64,000 nt of DNA, from assembly GCA_019636235.1 (NCBI GenBank), contig JAHBXW010000004.1, forward strand, positions 62,001-126,000, read 5' to 3'. The notes under the pieces are model-generated. The model did not search any database and was not told the origin of the DNA. It saw only the letters and a list, made by a program, of their open reading frames with translations. This stretch comes from Planctomyces sp. (lineage in GTDB: Bacteria; Planctomycetota; Planctomycetia; Planctomycetales; Planctomycetaceae). Of this stretch, positions 31,130-40,999 are shown one piece after another (positions within the stretch are counted from its first letter, which is position 1; each line of letters starts with the position of its first letter). The translations under genes and the position numbers were made by a program.

Positions 31130-31804
31130 TCAGGGCTTGAGGTTCCTGCGCGCGGGCGGGGCCTTGTGGACCATCGTATAGGCGTATTCGATCCCCACGC
31201 CGTATGCGCCGCCGTGTTCGCGGAACAGGTCCATCAACGCGCTGTAGTGGGCGCGGTTCGCCCAGTCGCGCTGGAACTCGAGCACCGTGGCCACGGTCGT
31301 CATCCGCACCGCGCCGGCCTGAACCATCCGTGAAAGCGCCGCATTGTGCGCTTCTGGCGATGTTCCGGCGCAGGCGTCTTCGACGACATGGATGTTGTAG
31401 CCTTCGCTCAGCATGTTCAGCGTGGGCCAGGCGATGCAGACTTCCGTCCACAGGCCCGACAGGAGGATGTTCTTTCTGCCGGTGGCCTTCACGGCGTCCC
31501 GGAACGCGGGCGTGTCCCAGGAGTTCATGCCGGTCCGCTCGATCGGCTCCTGCTCGGGAAAGACATCCAGAAGCTGCGGCCACATCGGACCGCTGAAGGA
31601 CTCCGTTTCAACCGTCGTCAGAATGGTCGGAACGCTGAACTCTTTCGCACCTTTGGCCAGCAACAGCACATTGTTGACCAGCAATTGACGATCGATGCCG
31701 CTGGCGACGCCGAACGACATCTGCGGCTGATGGTCGATGAACACCAGGGCGCTGTTGTCGGCCGTGATCAAGCCGCCATCGGTGTCAGCCAGAATGTTCG
31801 CCAT
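31130..31804 (-). CDS. Isochorismatase-family cysteine hydrolase (YcaC-like), second copy
   Basis: 224 residues, ATG 31804 with AGGAG upstream. Asp24 (FIDHQPQM), Lys111 (RKNILLSG) and Cys123 (TEVCIAWP) form the expected D/K/C triad. The C-terminus is divergent from the 6161-6847 paralogue, but the core is clearly the same subgroup. It lies between DoxX and the ABM protein and probably shares their MarR-type control. Substrate unknown. Confidence 0.93.
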   Translation of the reverse strand: MANILADTDGGLITADNSALVFIDHQPQMSFGVASGIDRQLLVNNVLLLAKGAKEFSVPTILTTVETESFSGPMWPQLLDVFPEQEPIERTGMNSWDTPAFRDAVKATGRKNILLSGLWTEVCIAWPTLNMLSEGYNIHVVEDACAGTSPEAHNAALSRMVQAGAVRMTTVATVLEFQRDWANRAHYSALMDLFREHGGAYGVGIEYAYTMVHKAPPARRNLKP

Positions 31805-31897
31805 GAGTCGGTTCTCCTGTAGTGAGTCGCTTCCGGGAAGCGAATGGATCGAGATAACGCAGATTCAGGTCTCAGGTCGGCCCTGATCGGGAATCGT

Positions 31898-32329
31898 TCA
31901 GCTTGTGGTCCGGGCGCCCTCCTTCGCTGGCGGGGAATTCCGTTTGAAAACGAAGCGGTCCAACGAGAACTCTCCGGCTCCCGTCAGGATCAGCGACGCG
32001 TAGACGCACAGATAAACCGCCGCGAGTTCCTTCACCTTCCAGGGATCCTCGGCGTGAACCACGAACAGCGCCACAACCATCGTCAAGGCCAAGGGAATCG
32101 CGGCCAGGCGCGTTCCCAGCCCGAGGATCAGCAGGAGGGAGCATCCCACTTCCGCGCCGATGGCGGCGATCAGGCTCAGCTGGCTCCCCATCCCGAGCGG
32201 ATCGGGGAACTTGTCCTGCAGGTCGCTGAATGCCGTCGCCTTTTGCAGTCCGTGAACAAGCATCAGGCCGCTGATGGCGACTCTCAGCGTCAGGAGTCCG
32301 ACGGAGGTCAGGGTGCTTCGGGAAGGCAT
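31898..32329 (-). CDS. DoxX-family membrane protein
   Basis: 143 residues from ATG 32329, GAGGAG eight bases upstream. Four hydrophobic segments and the family signature LRVAISGLMLVHGLQKATAF mark DoxX, and the MKV/KELAAVYLCVYASLILTG segment follows the usual pattern. In Bacillus MhqP, a DoxX protein, is induced by quinones under the MarR-type MhqR, and the arrangement here is similar. A copy of the palindromic box lies 30 bases upstream of its start. Confidence 0.93.
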   Translation of the reverse strand: MPSRSTLTSVGLLTLRVAISGLMLVHGLQKATAFSDLQDKFPDPLGMGSQLSLIAAIGAEVGCSLLLILGLGTRLAAIPLALTMVVALFVVHAEDPWKVKELAAVYLCVYASLILTGAGEFSLDRFVFKRNSPPAKEGARTTS

Positions 32330-32358
32330 TCGCAGCGCTCCTCATCATTCGGTGATGG

Positions 32359-32370
32359 TTGACATGTAAA
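32359..32370 (-). promoter_or_regulatory. MarR-type box upstream of doxX
   Basis: TTGACATGTAAA differs by one base from the perfect palindrome TTTACATGTAAA upstream of marR, and both are followed by GCA. It lies 30 bases before the doxX start. Sequence match is direct; binding is inferred. Confidence 0.6.
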
Positions 32371-32389
32371 GCAACACGGCAAAAGGCAA

Positions 32390-32860
32390 TTACGAGCCGA
32401 TGGCCGCACGAATCGCTTCCAGGGTCTGAATCAGAGACGCGAGATCGCTCCGCTTCACGCCGTTCACCAGCGTCGAGTGCAAGTCCAGAACGGGTTGGTC
32501 CAGTTCAGCCAGCCGTCGAATCGCTGCGGGCCTCAACTCAATCGTGAACACCCGCCGGTCTTCGCTGGACTGCGTCTTGCAGATCAGGTCCATCGCCAGG
32601 AGTTGATCCACGACGCGGGTGATCGCCGGAGCCACCTGAATCATCCGCGCCGCGACCTCCAGGCAGGGGAGCGGCTTGCCCTCGCCCCGCAGAATCCGCA
32701 GCACGTTGTACTGAGAGAGCGTCAGACCATGTTCGCGCAGGAGGCGCGCCAGCCGGTTTCCCAGCAGGTCGCTGGTCCGCATGATGGCCAGCATCGCCTC
32801 CTGCTCGAGCGAGGCGAACGGGCCGCGTTTTTTCAGTTCATCGCGAAGTGTCGCCGCCAA
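32390..32860 (-). CDS. MarR-family transcriptional regulator
   Basis: 156 residues, TTG start at 32860 with GGAG six bases upstream. LLREHGLTLSQYNVLRILRG, CLEVAARMIQVAPAITRVVD and SSEDRRVFTIEL (the wing) are the MarR winged helix. The flanking helices give dimerisation. A perfect 12-base palindrome sits in its own promoter and a near-copy sits before doxX, so it probably represses itself and the doxX operon. One Cys (KPLPCLEV) is a candidate redox or quinone sensor, which is inference. Confidence 0.94.
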   Translation of the reverse strand: MAATLRDELKKRGPFASLEQEAMLAIMRTSDLLGNRLARLLREHGLTLSQYNVLRILRGEGKPLPCLEVAARMIQVAPAITRVVDQLLAMDLICKTQSSEDRRVFTIELRPAAIRRLAELDQPVLDLHSTLVNGVKRSDLASLIQTLEAIRAAIGS

Positions 32861-32887
32861 GTTTCGCTCCAGTCGTTTCCGGCGGTT

Positions 32888-32915
32888 AGTTTACATGTAA
32901 AGCATCGTGCGTCAA
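32888..32915 (-). promoter_or_regulatory. marR promoter with operator in the spacer
   Basis: On the minus strand TTGACG (32910-32915) and TAAACT (32888-32893) are separated by 16 bases. The palindrome TTTACATGTAAA (32890-32901) overlaps the -10 and the spacer, an ideal site for repression. Confidence 0.6.
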
Positions 32916-33052
32916 GAGGGTGCTTGTGAGAAACGCCCGATCGGCGGGCGCCTGGTGTTGGGAATGCTTCCCCCGGCCGGACGACCTGGCCGTGCCGCCG
33001 GACGCTTCCTGCACCGTCCACGCCGCCCGCTCGCCTGACGCAAGCAGTCATC

Positions 33053-33082
33053 TTGACCGAAGTTGCGCTGTCGCCGTAGCAT
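33053..33082 (+). promoter_or_regulatory. Possible sigma70 promoter for the GT39-like gene
   Basis: TTGACC (33053-33058) and TAGCAT (33077-33082) are 18 bases apart, about 90 bases before the ATG at 33171. Consensus match is partial. Confidence 0.3.
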
Positions 33083-33170
33083 TCGAGCCGTTCGCCGCTG
33101 GCGAGCGCAGGCCGGGGCGCGGACGTGGGGGACTGCCGTCAGGGATCGACGGCGCATGGGGGGTGACGCG

Positions 33171-34436
33171 ATGGATCGCCGGCGAGAGTTCGCGCTCCTG
33201 GGCGTCATTCTGCTGGTCGCATTCGGGCTGCGGCTGGGCGCCGCGATCAGCCTGCAGTGGGCTCTGGATCACCGCTTGAACCGGACGTATCTGATTCCGG
33301 GGGATGCCGAAGGCTATTGGGAGCTGGCGGAGGACCTGGCGGCGGGGCGCGAATACTCCATCTACACGCCGCCGCGCCGCGTGCTGCGAATGCCGGGCTT
33401 CCCGGGGCTTTTGGCCGCCTCGATCGCGGCGTTTGGCGATTCGCGATTCGCGGCCCGGGTGCTGCTGTGCGTCGTGGGGGCCGCTGGGTGCGCGGCGGTG
33501 CACTGGCTGGGCCGCAGCCTGTTTGACGCGCGGATCGGGCTGCTGGCGGGTGGAATCGCGGCCGTGCTGCCGACGTTTGTGGGCCTCAGCCCGCTGATTC
33601 TGTCGGAGACGGCATTCGCGGCGTGTCTGGCGGCCAGCCTGGCGGCGGCGGCGGGTCTGTTCCGAACACTGCGGTCGCCCGCGCCAAGTTGGTTAGGGGC
33701 GCTGGCATCCGGAGTCCTGTGCGGAGCGCTGATTGGCGTCGCGAATCTGATGCGACCGAGCTGGCTGCTCGCGGCGCCCGGGATCGGCCTGATGGCGCTG
33801 CTGTGCGCCCGGGGAACGGCGAAGGGCTGGGGCGCGGCGGGCGGCGTGGTGCTGGCGACGTTTCTGATGCTGCTCCCCTGGGGTCTTCGCAACCAGCGGG
33901 CGACGGGGCATTTCGTGCTGACGACGTTGTGGATGGGGCCGAGCCTGTATGACGGATTGAGTCCGGAGGCGACGGGGGACAGCGACATGACGTTCTTCGA
34001 CCGGGAGAATCTGCTCGGTCGGATGAGCGAGTATGAGGTGGATCGAGAGTATCGCGCGCGGGCCTGGGCGTTCGCGCGGGCGGAGCCGCCGCGGGCGCTG
34101 GAGCTGGGGCTGATCAAGCTGGGACGGTTCTGGAGACCCTGGCCGAATGCGGAGCAGTTCGGCAGCGTGTGGGCGCGGCTGGCGGTGGCGGCGTCGAGCG
34201 TGCCGCTGTGGCTGCTGGCGGCGTATGGCGCCTGGCGGTTGCGTCCGCACTGGACGGCGCTGGCGTTGACGGTGGGGCCGCTGGCGTACTTTTCGGCGGT
34301 GCACATGCTGTTCGTGGGCTCCATCCGGTATCGGATTCCGGCGGAGTATCCGCTGGCGGCGCTGGCGGCGGCGGGCGCGGCTGCACTCCTCGACCGCTGG
34401 CGGGGGCGGAGCGCCGAAGGGGGAGCGAGCGCATGA
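33171..34436 (+). CDS. GT39/ArnT-like membrane glycosyltransferase
   Basis: 421 residues from ATG 33171, with GGGGGGTGA just upstream; an ATG at 33156 is possible. Roughly ten hydrophobic segments follow a first periplasmic loop with YLIPGDAEGYWELAEDLAAG, holding the acidic Asp/Glu residues used by GT-C enzymes, and PPRRVLRMPGFPGLLAASIA. GT-C enzymes of this type use polyprenyl-phosphate sugars to modify proteins or lipids. The stop overlaps the AsmA-like gene by four bases. Confidence 0.85.
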   Translation: MDRRREFALLGVILLVAFGLRLGAAISLQWALDHRLNRTYLIPGDAEGYWELAEDLAAGREYSIYTPPRRVLRMPGFPGLLAASIAAFGDSRFAARVLLCVVGAAGCAAVHWLGRSLFDARIGLLAGGIAAVLPTFVGLSPLILSETAFAACLAASLAAAAGLFRTLRSPAPSWLGALASGVLCGALIGVANLMRPSWLLAAPGIGLMALLCARGTAKGWGAAGGVVLATFLMLLPWGLRNQRATGHFVLTTLWMGPSLYDGLSPEATGDSDMTFFDRENLLGRMSEYEVDREYRARAWAFARAEPPRALELGLIKLGRFWRPWPNAEQFGSVWARLAVAASSVPLWLLAAYGAWRLRPHWTALALTVGPLAYFSAVHMLFVGSIRYRIPAEYPLAALAAAGAAALLDRWRGRSAEGGASA

Positions 34437-37400
34437 AGCCCGCGCCCGGCAAGCCCACCTCCTGGGCGACGATCCGTTCGGTGTTTCACTGCGCGCTGGT
34501 GTTGCTGGTCGTGGCGCTGGCGGCTGCGGGATTCGGAGCCCATTCGCTGTGGAGACGGGCGGATTCCCTGTTGCGCAGCGAACTCGAGCGGCAGATCGCC
34601 GAGCGGGTTCCGGACTGGGACCTGAGCTTCTCGTCGGCGCGGGCGGAGACCAGCGGGCGGGTGCGTTTGCAGGATGTCGTTCTGCGGGATGCGGCGGGAG
34701 GGGCGCTCGTCGAACTGCCGGAGGTGATCATCGACCTGGATGTCGATCTGCTGTTCGAGCATCAGAAAGTGCTGATCACGCGCATCGTCGTTCCAGAAGC
34801 GGTGCTGCGGTTGAGGTGCGACGAGTCGCGGCGCTGGAACTTCGAGGGGCTGAGCAAGCCGCGGACGTCGGACAGTCCGCTGCCGGACGTGGTCGTCGAG
34901 CGGGCGACCGTGCTGGTGCGGATGGAGGAGACGTCGGACTGGCCGCGGATGGAGTTCAAGGCGACCGGCCTGGCGCTGCAGGCGAGTCCGATCTCACGAC
35001 GGGCCTATGCCGCGGCAGTGGAAGGGGACATCGCGCAGGTCGGACGCATCGAGCTGCAGGGGCAGGCGGACCATGCGCACGGCACGTGGAGCGTGGCGGG
35101 GCGGATCGAGCGGGTCGATCTTGAAGGCGTGCTGCGGACAATGGCCGGCGTTTCGCCCGTGGCGCGGGAGCGGATGTCAGCGCTGGCGGCCGCGAATCGC
35201 AGCGGCGGCCGGGGGCCGGTGCGGCAGGCGAGCGTGGACGGCGGGGGCGTTCCCGCGGACGTCGCGGTCAGGGGCGTCCTCGAACAACTGGGCGTGCAGG
35301 CCGACATGACAGTCGATTTCTCGGCGTCGCAGGCGGGGCGCGAGGCCGACCTGCGCTACGCGGTGATGGCGGAGATCCGGGACGGCCAGTTCACCAACCG
35401 GATGCTGCCCGTGCCGCTGTATGGCGTGAAAGGCAAGCTGGCGGTCGATCAGGACCGGGTGATCGTGAAGTCCTTGACCGCGTCGAACGGCGATAGCGGA
35501 CTGCACGTGGACGGCCGTTGGGACCGCGGGGGGGCGGCGCCCGTGCGGCGGGTCGTGCTGCAGGCGACGGACGTGCACCTCGGTCCAGAGCTGCGGAACT
35601 ATCTGCCCGGCAAGCTCGCCGAGAAGTACGACGAGCTGCGCCCGCGGGGCCGGTTCAGCGTGAACGTCGAGTACGACGAGTCACTGGGCGACATGCCGCT
35701 GAAGCTGCGGGAGTTCAGCGTCGCGGACGGATCGATGCGGCACGAGCTGTTCCCGCTGGAGGCGACGTCGGTGCACGGGACGATCCGGCAGGAGGGTCGG
35801 CGGCTGGAGCTGAATTTCAAGGGGCTGGCGAACGGCCGCAAGTCGATCCTGGAAGGGACGCTGGACGGGCTTGGCCCGGATGCGGCGCTCCGGTTGAAGC
35901 TGCACGTGGACGACCTGCCGGTGGACGCGACGTTCCTGCAGGCGTTCGCGGACTCGCAACTGGACAAGGCGCGGAAGCTGCATCCGATCCTGATGTCGCT
36001 GACGCCGGGCGGCCGGGCGGACTGGCAGATCGACATCGAGCGGCCGGCCGGAGCGGAGGAGAAGTTCCGACTCGCGCGGGTGATTGGCCGCATCACGCAG
36101 GGCAGCGTTCGCTACGACCGCTTTCCGTACGTCATCAGCAACGTCGAGGGGATGATCGAGTACGACCCGGCGGTTGAGAACGTCTGGCACTTCCGGGACA
36201 TGCGCGGCCAGCACGGTGAGACCAAACTGTCCGGCAGCGGATCGTTCGCGCTGACGCCTGCGCCGGGCCGGCTGTCCATGCAGATCACGGCGCTGGGCGT
36301 GCCGATCGACGGCGACCTGCGGCTGGCGACGGTGACGGCGCTTCCGGAACTGCAGACCGCCTGGACCGAACTCGCGCCGACGGGGACGCTCGACCTGACC
36401 AACGCCAGCCTGGCGTGGACGCCGGGAACGCCGGTGGAGGTCGCACTGCCGGGCATCCAGTTCCGGGACGCGAAAATCACGCCGGCGGCGCTGCCGTTTC
36501 CGTGGGAGCGGCTGAACGGCGCGGCGCGCTGGCGCGACGGGCGGCTGGTGCTGCACACCGTCCAGGGGTGGCATGGGGACACGTACCTGAACATCAACGG
36601 CGTGGACGCCTCGAACGCGTCCTCGCAGCCGCTGGCGTACTTCGAAGATCCGGGGCCGGACGGCGCGGCGTGGCGGCTGCATCTCGGCGACGTGCAGATC
36701 CGCAAGTTGTCGATCGACGATGAATTGCGCGGCGCGCTGCCGACGTCGATCCGCTCGGTCGTGGCGGAGCTGGGGCCGACGCAGCCCATCGACCTGGCGT
36801 TCGCTCTGGACCTGAAGGGGTTTGGCGGCCGGAACGATCCGGTGACGGCGCGGTGGCAGAAGGCGCGGGCGACGTTCGGCGGCGGCGATGTGACGCTCGG
36901 CGTGCCGGTGCGGAATGTGCGAGGCTTCGTCGAATTGAGCGACGGCATGTACGACGGCCGGCACGTGCATGTCGCCGGGTTCGCGCAATTCGACGAGGCG
37001 GAAGTCTTCTCGCTGCCGCTGAAGAATCTCCGGGGCCCGTTCCGCGTGCGGGGGAACGAGCTGATCGTGGGGACGCCGGTGTGGATCGAATCGAATGACG
37101 CGGACCTGAGATCGCCTCTGGACGGGCGGCCGCTGACGGCCGAGATCTACGGGGGCGACATTGCTCTGGATGCTTCTGCGGACCTGATTCCCGCGAATCC
37201 CGAGGCGTCGGTGTTCGGCGCGGAGATCAAGCTCCGCGGCGCGCGGCTGGAGGACTGGGCGCGCGTCAACTGGCCCAAGGACCGGATGAGCGGCAATGTC
37301 GCGGGGGAAGTGCGGTTGCGCGGCGTGGGATCGGATGCGACGCGCATCACCGGGGCGGGCTGGGGCGAGATCACACAGGCCCAGTTGTACGACCTGCCGG

Positions 37401-37816
37401 TGTTCGTGAAGGTGTTTCAATTGATCCAGTTCCGGCCGCCGGAGAACAGCGCCTTCAACCGGGCGTATGGGGAGTTCGAGTTGCGGGACGGGAAGTTCGA
37501 CTTCCAGCGGATCGGCCTGGTCGGGAACGCGATCAGCCTGTACGGCAAGGGGTTCGTGGGATTCGCCGGAGGGGCCGCGCAGACGCTGGACCTGCAGCTC
37601 TACACGATGGTTCAGAACCGGACGCCGATCGTGGGGCCGATCATCGAGCGGCTGGGACGGCGGTGGGTGGGGATCCATGTGCTGGGCAGCATCTCCGAGC
37701 CGACGGCCGTGACGCAGGCGCGGATTCCGCTGTTGGACGACGCGTTCAAAGGGCTGATGCAGGCGCTGGAGCGGGGCGAGCCGCCGCGTCAGGCGCCGCG
37801 GATCAACGGTCGCTGA
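34433..37816 (+). CDS. AsmA/YhdP-like envelope lipid-transfer protein
   Basis: 1127 residues from ATG 34433, overlapping the upstream stop by four bases. One N-terminal membrane helix (SVFHCALVLLVVALAAAGFG) anchors a long periplasmic part rich in short beta strands. The first section (SARAETSGRVRLQDVVLRD) resembles AsmA-type lipid-binding starts, and the last 250 residues (RGVGSDATRITGAGWGEITQ, LVGNAISLYGKGFVGFAGGA) resemble the AsmA C-terminal domain. Proteins of this group (AsmA, YhdP, TamB) form hydrophobic grooves across the periplasm. Coupling with a GT-C gene suggests envelope lipid or glycan work. Confidence 0.85.
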   Translation: MKPAPGKPTSWATIRSVFHCALVLLVVALAAAGFGAHSLWRRADSLLRSELERQIAERVPDWDLSFSSARAETSGRVRLQDVVLRDAAGGALVELPEVIIDLDVDLLFEHQKVLITRIVVPEAVLRLRCDESRRWNFEGLSKPRTSDSPLPDVVVERATVLVRMEETSDWPRMEFKATGLALQASPISRRAYAAAVEGDIAQVGRIELQGQADHAHGTWSVAGRIERVDLEGVLRTMAGVSPVARERMSALAAANRSGGRGPVRQASVDGGGVPADVAVRGVLEQLGVQADMTVDFSASQAGREADLRYAVMAEIRDGQFTNRMLPVPLYGVKGKLAVDQDRVIVKSLTASNGDSGLHVDGRWDRGGAAPVRRVVLQATDVHLGPELRNYLPGKLAEKYDELRPRGRFSVNVEYDESLGDMPLKLREFSVADGSMRHELFPLEATSVHGTIRQEGRRLELNFKGLANGRKSILEGTLDGLGPDAALRLKLHVDDLPVDATFLQAFADSQLDKARKLHPILMSLTPGGRADWQIDIERPAGAEEKFRLARVIGRITQGSVRYDRFPYVISNVEGMIEYDPAVENVWHFRDMRGQHGETKLSGSGSFALTPAPGRLSMQITALGVPIDGDLRLATVTALPELQTAWTELAPTGTLDLTNASLAWTPGTPVEVALPGIQFRDAKITPAALPFPWERLNGAARWRDGRLVLHTVQGWHGDTYLNINGVDASNASSQPLAYFEDPGPDGAAWRLHLGDVQIRKLSIDDELRGALPTSIRSVVAELGPTQPIDLAFALDLKGFGGRNDPVTARWQKARATFGGGDVTLGVPVRNVRGFVELSDGMYDGRHVHVAGFAQFDEAEVFSLPLKNLRGPFRVRGNELIVGTPVWIESNDADLRSPLDGRPLTAEIYGGDIALDASADLIPANPEASVFGAEIKLRGARLEDWARVNWPKDRMSGNVAGEVRLRGVGSDATRITGAGWGEITQAQLYDLPVFVKVFQLIQFRPPENSAFNRAYGEFELRDGKFDFQRIGLVGNAISLYGKGFVGFAGGAAQTLDLQLYTMVQNRTPIVGPIIERLGRRWVGIHVLGSISEPTAVTQARIPLLDDAFKGLMQALERGEPPRQAPRINGR

Positions 37817-37978
37817 ACGTGCGACGCCGGGAATCGGCCGGAGCGTGGGCTGACGCACAGTCTGCAACCGTCAAGAACGCGGCTCTCGGGACGGGGGAAC
37901 CCGGGCGGGGCGTCGACAAAGTTCGGAATTGCGCGTCAGAATCCGGCGACCCGGGCGTCTTCTCTCTCGGAGCCGAAC

Positions 37979-38595
37979 ATGACCATGACGCTGCCCGAGA
38001 CACGCCATTCCCTGTTCGTCCGCCTGTCGGATGCGGCCGATCATCAGGCCTGGCAGGAGTTTGCGACGATCTACGAGCCGGCGGTATACCGGTTTGCGCG
38101 GCGCAGCGGACTCCAGCACGCCGACGCAGCGGAGCTGACGCAGGACGTTCTGGCACGGCTCAGCCAGTCGCTGCCGGACTGGTATGACGGCCCCGGACGC
38201 GGGCCGTTTCGGCGGTGGCTGTTCGCGATTGCCCGCTCGCGACTGATCGACGGCTGGCGGCGCAGCCAGCGTCGGCTGGCGGCCCTGGGAGCGCCGTTGG
38301 GAGGCGACGCGATTGAATCCCTGGCGGTGCGGGACGACGGCGAGCCGTTCGAGGTCGAGCTGCGGCGGGAAATGATCCGGGCCTCAGCCCGGGCGCTGCG
38401 ATCGGAGTTTCAGGAAACGACATGGCTCGCGTTCTGGAAGACGACGATCGAGGGTCTGAGTCCACAGGCGGCGGCGGAGGCGCTCGGCATGACGCCCGGG
38501 GCCGTGTACGGCGCGCGGAGCCGCGTCCTGGCGAGGTTGCGGACTCAGGTGCGACACACATGGTCGGCCTGGACCGCCAGCGGGGAGGAGCGGCC

Positions 38596-38599
<4 letters not shown>
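37979..38599 (+). CDS. ECF sigma factor (planctomycete type)
   Basis: 206 residues, ATG at 37979 with GGAG about six bases upstream. SLFVRLSDAADHQAWQEFAT and ADAAELTQDVLARLSQSLPD give region 2; RRWLFAIARSRLIDGWRRSQ follows; GLSPQAAAEALGMTPGAVYG is region 4's helix-turn-helix. The stop overlaps the ATG of a zinc-finger kinase gene (ATGA), the classic planctomycete pairing in which the kinase or its finger replaces an anti-sigma factor. Target promoters cannot be told here. Confidence 0.93.
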
Positions 38600-40206
<1,607 letters not shown>

Positions 40207-40283
40207 GCAAGAGCTCGGGCATTGGCCCCTGCAATGACGATGTGACCTGCCGGCGCGATCCGGCCATTTCGATGAGGAAACCG

Positions 40284-40889
40284 ATGACCATGTGGAAACA
40301 ATCGATGGCCGGCGTGCTGGTGCTGGCCGGCGTGGGAACCGCGCTGTGGACTCCGTCGGCGCAGTCGCAGCAGCCGGTTCCAGGCCCGCCCGCCACCGTG
40401 CCTGGCCCGCCGCATATCGACGTGTTCACGGCGCCGCAGCGCGCGACCGTTTACGCGGTGCAGCCCGGGCAACCGCCGCAATGGCACAATGTGCTGGTGG
40501 GGCGGGGTGCGGACGAAAAGAGCCAGCGCCTTGGGGAACTTGTCCGGGAGTACAAGAGCCAGGACGAGAACGCCGACGAGGCGGCCAAAGCGGCGACGAA
40601 GGAGGAACTCACGACCCTGCTGCGGGAACAGTTCGATGCCCGCCAGGCGCAACGGCAGCAGGAACTCGCGGACCTGGAGGCCCGAGTTCAGAAGCTGCGC
40701 GAACTGCTGAACCGCCGACAGGAGGCGCGGGACGAGATCGTCAACAGCCGGCTGACGGAGCTGCTCCGCAGCGCGGACGGCCTGGGCTGGGATGAGGCGG
40801 GGGACGTTGAGCTCCGGTTCACGACTTCATTTGACGGCTTAGCGCCCGTAGCGCCGATGCCGGCGCAGCCGCCGCGACCAGGACGCTGA
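40284..40889 (+). CDS. Exported coiled-coil protein of the ECF/kinase group
   Basis: 201 residues from ATG 40284 with AGGA six bases upstream. A signal peptide (MAGVLVLAGVGTALWTPSAQ) leads into a Pro-rich stretch and then a strong Glu/Ala/Arg coiled coil (roughly 80-150: LGELVREYKSQDENADEAAK, RQQELADLEARVQKLRELLN). No family recognised. It follows the kinase by 77 bases and ends in an intrinsic terminator, so it is likely the third gene of the operon and may be a periplasmic partner of the kinase tail. Confidence 0.7.
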   Translation: MTMWKQSMAGVLVLAGVGTALWTPSAQSQQPVPGPPATVPGPPHIDVFTAPQRATVYAVQPGQPPQWHNVLVGRGADEKSQRLGELVREYKSQDENADEAAKAATKEELTTLLREQFDARQAQRQQELADLEARVQKLRELLNRRQEARDEIVNSRLTELLRSADGLGWDEAGDVELRFTTSFDGLAPVAPMPAQPPRPGR

Positions 40890-40914
40890 ACGCCCGGCGC
40901 GCAGGCGCCATCAG

Positions 40915-40942
40915 GCCCCGGGGTTGCGACCCTGGGGCTTTT
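40915..40942 (+). terminator. Rho-independent terminator of the ECF/kinase operon
   Basis: GCCCC-G-GGGT pairs with ACCC-T-GGGGC (about 10 bp with one G-U pair) around loop TGCG and is followed by TTTT. It lies 26 bases after the stop at 40889, and the best T-run terminator I found in the window. Confidence 0.8.
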
Positions 40943-40999
40943 CGCTGCGCGCCCCGGCAGAGGCATTTCGCGGGGGCTTGTCGACTTGGGCCCCGGCGC

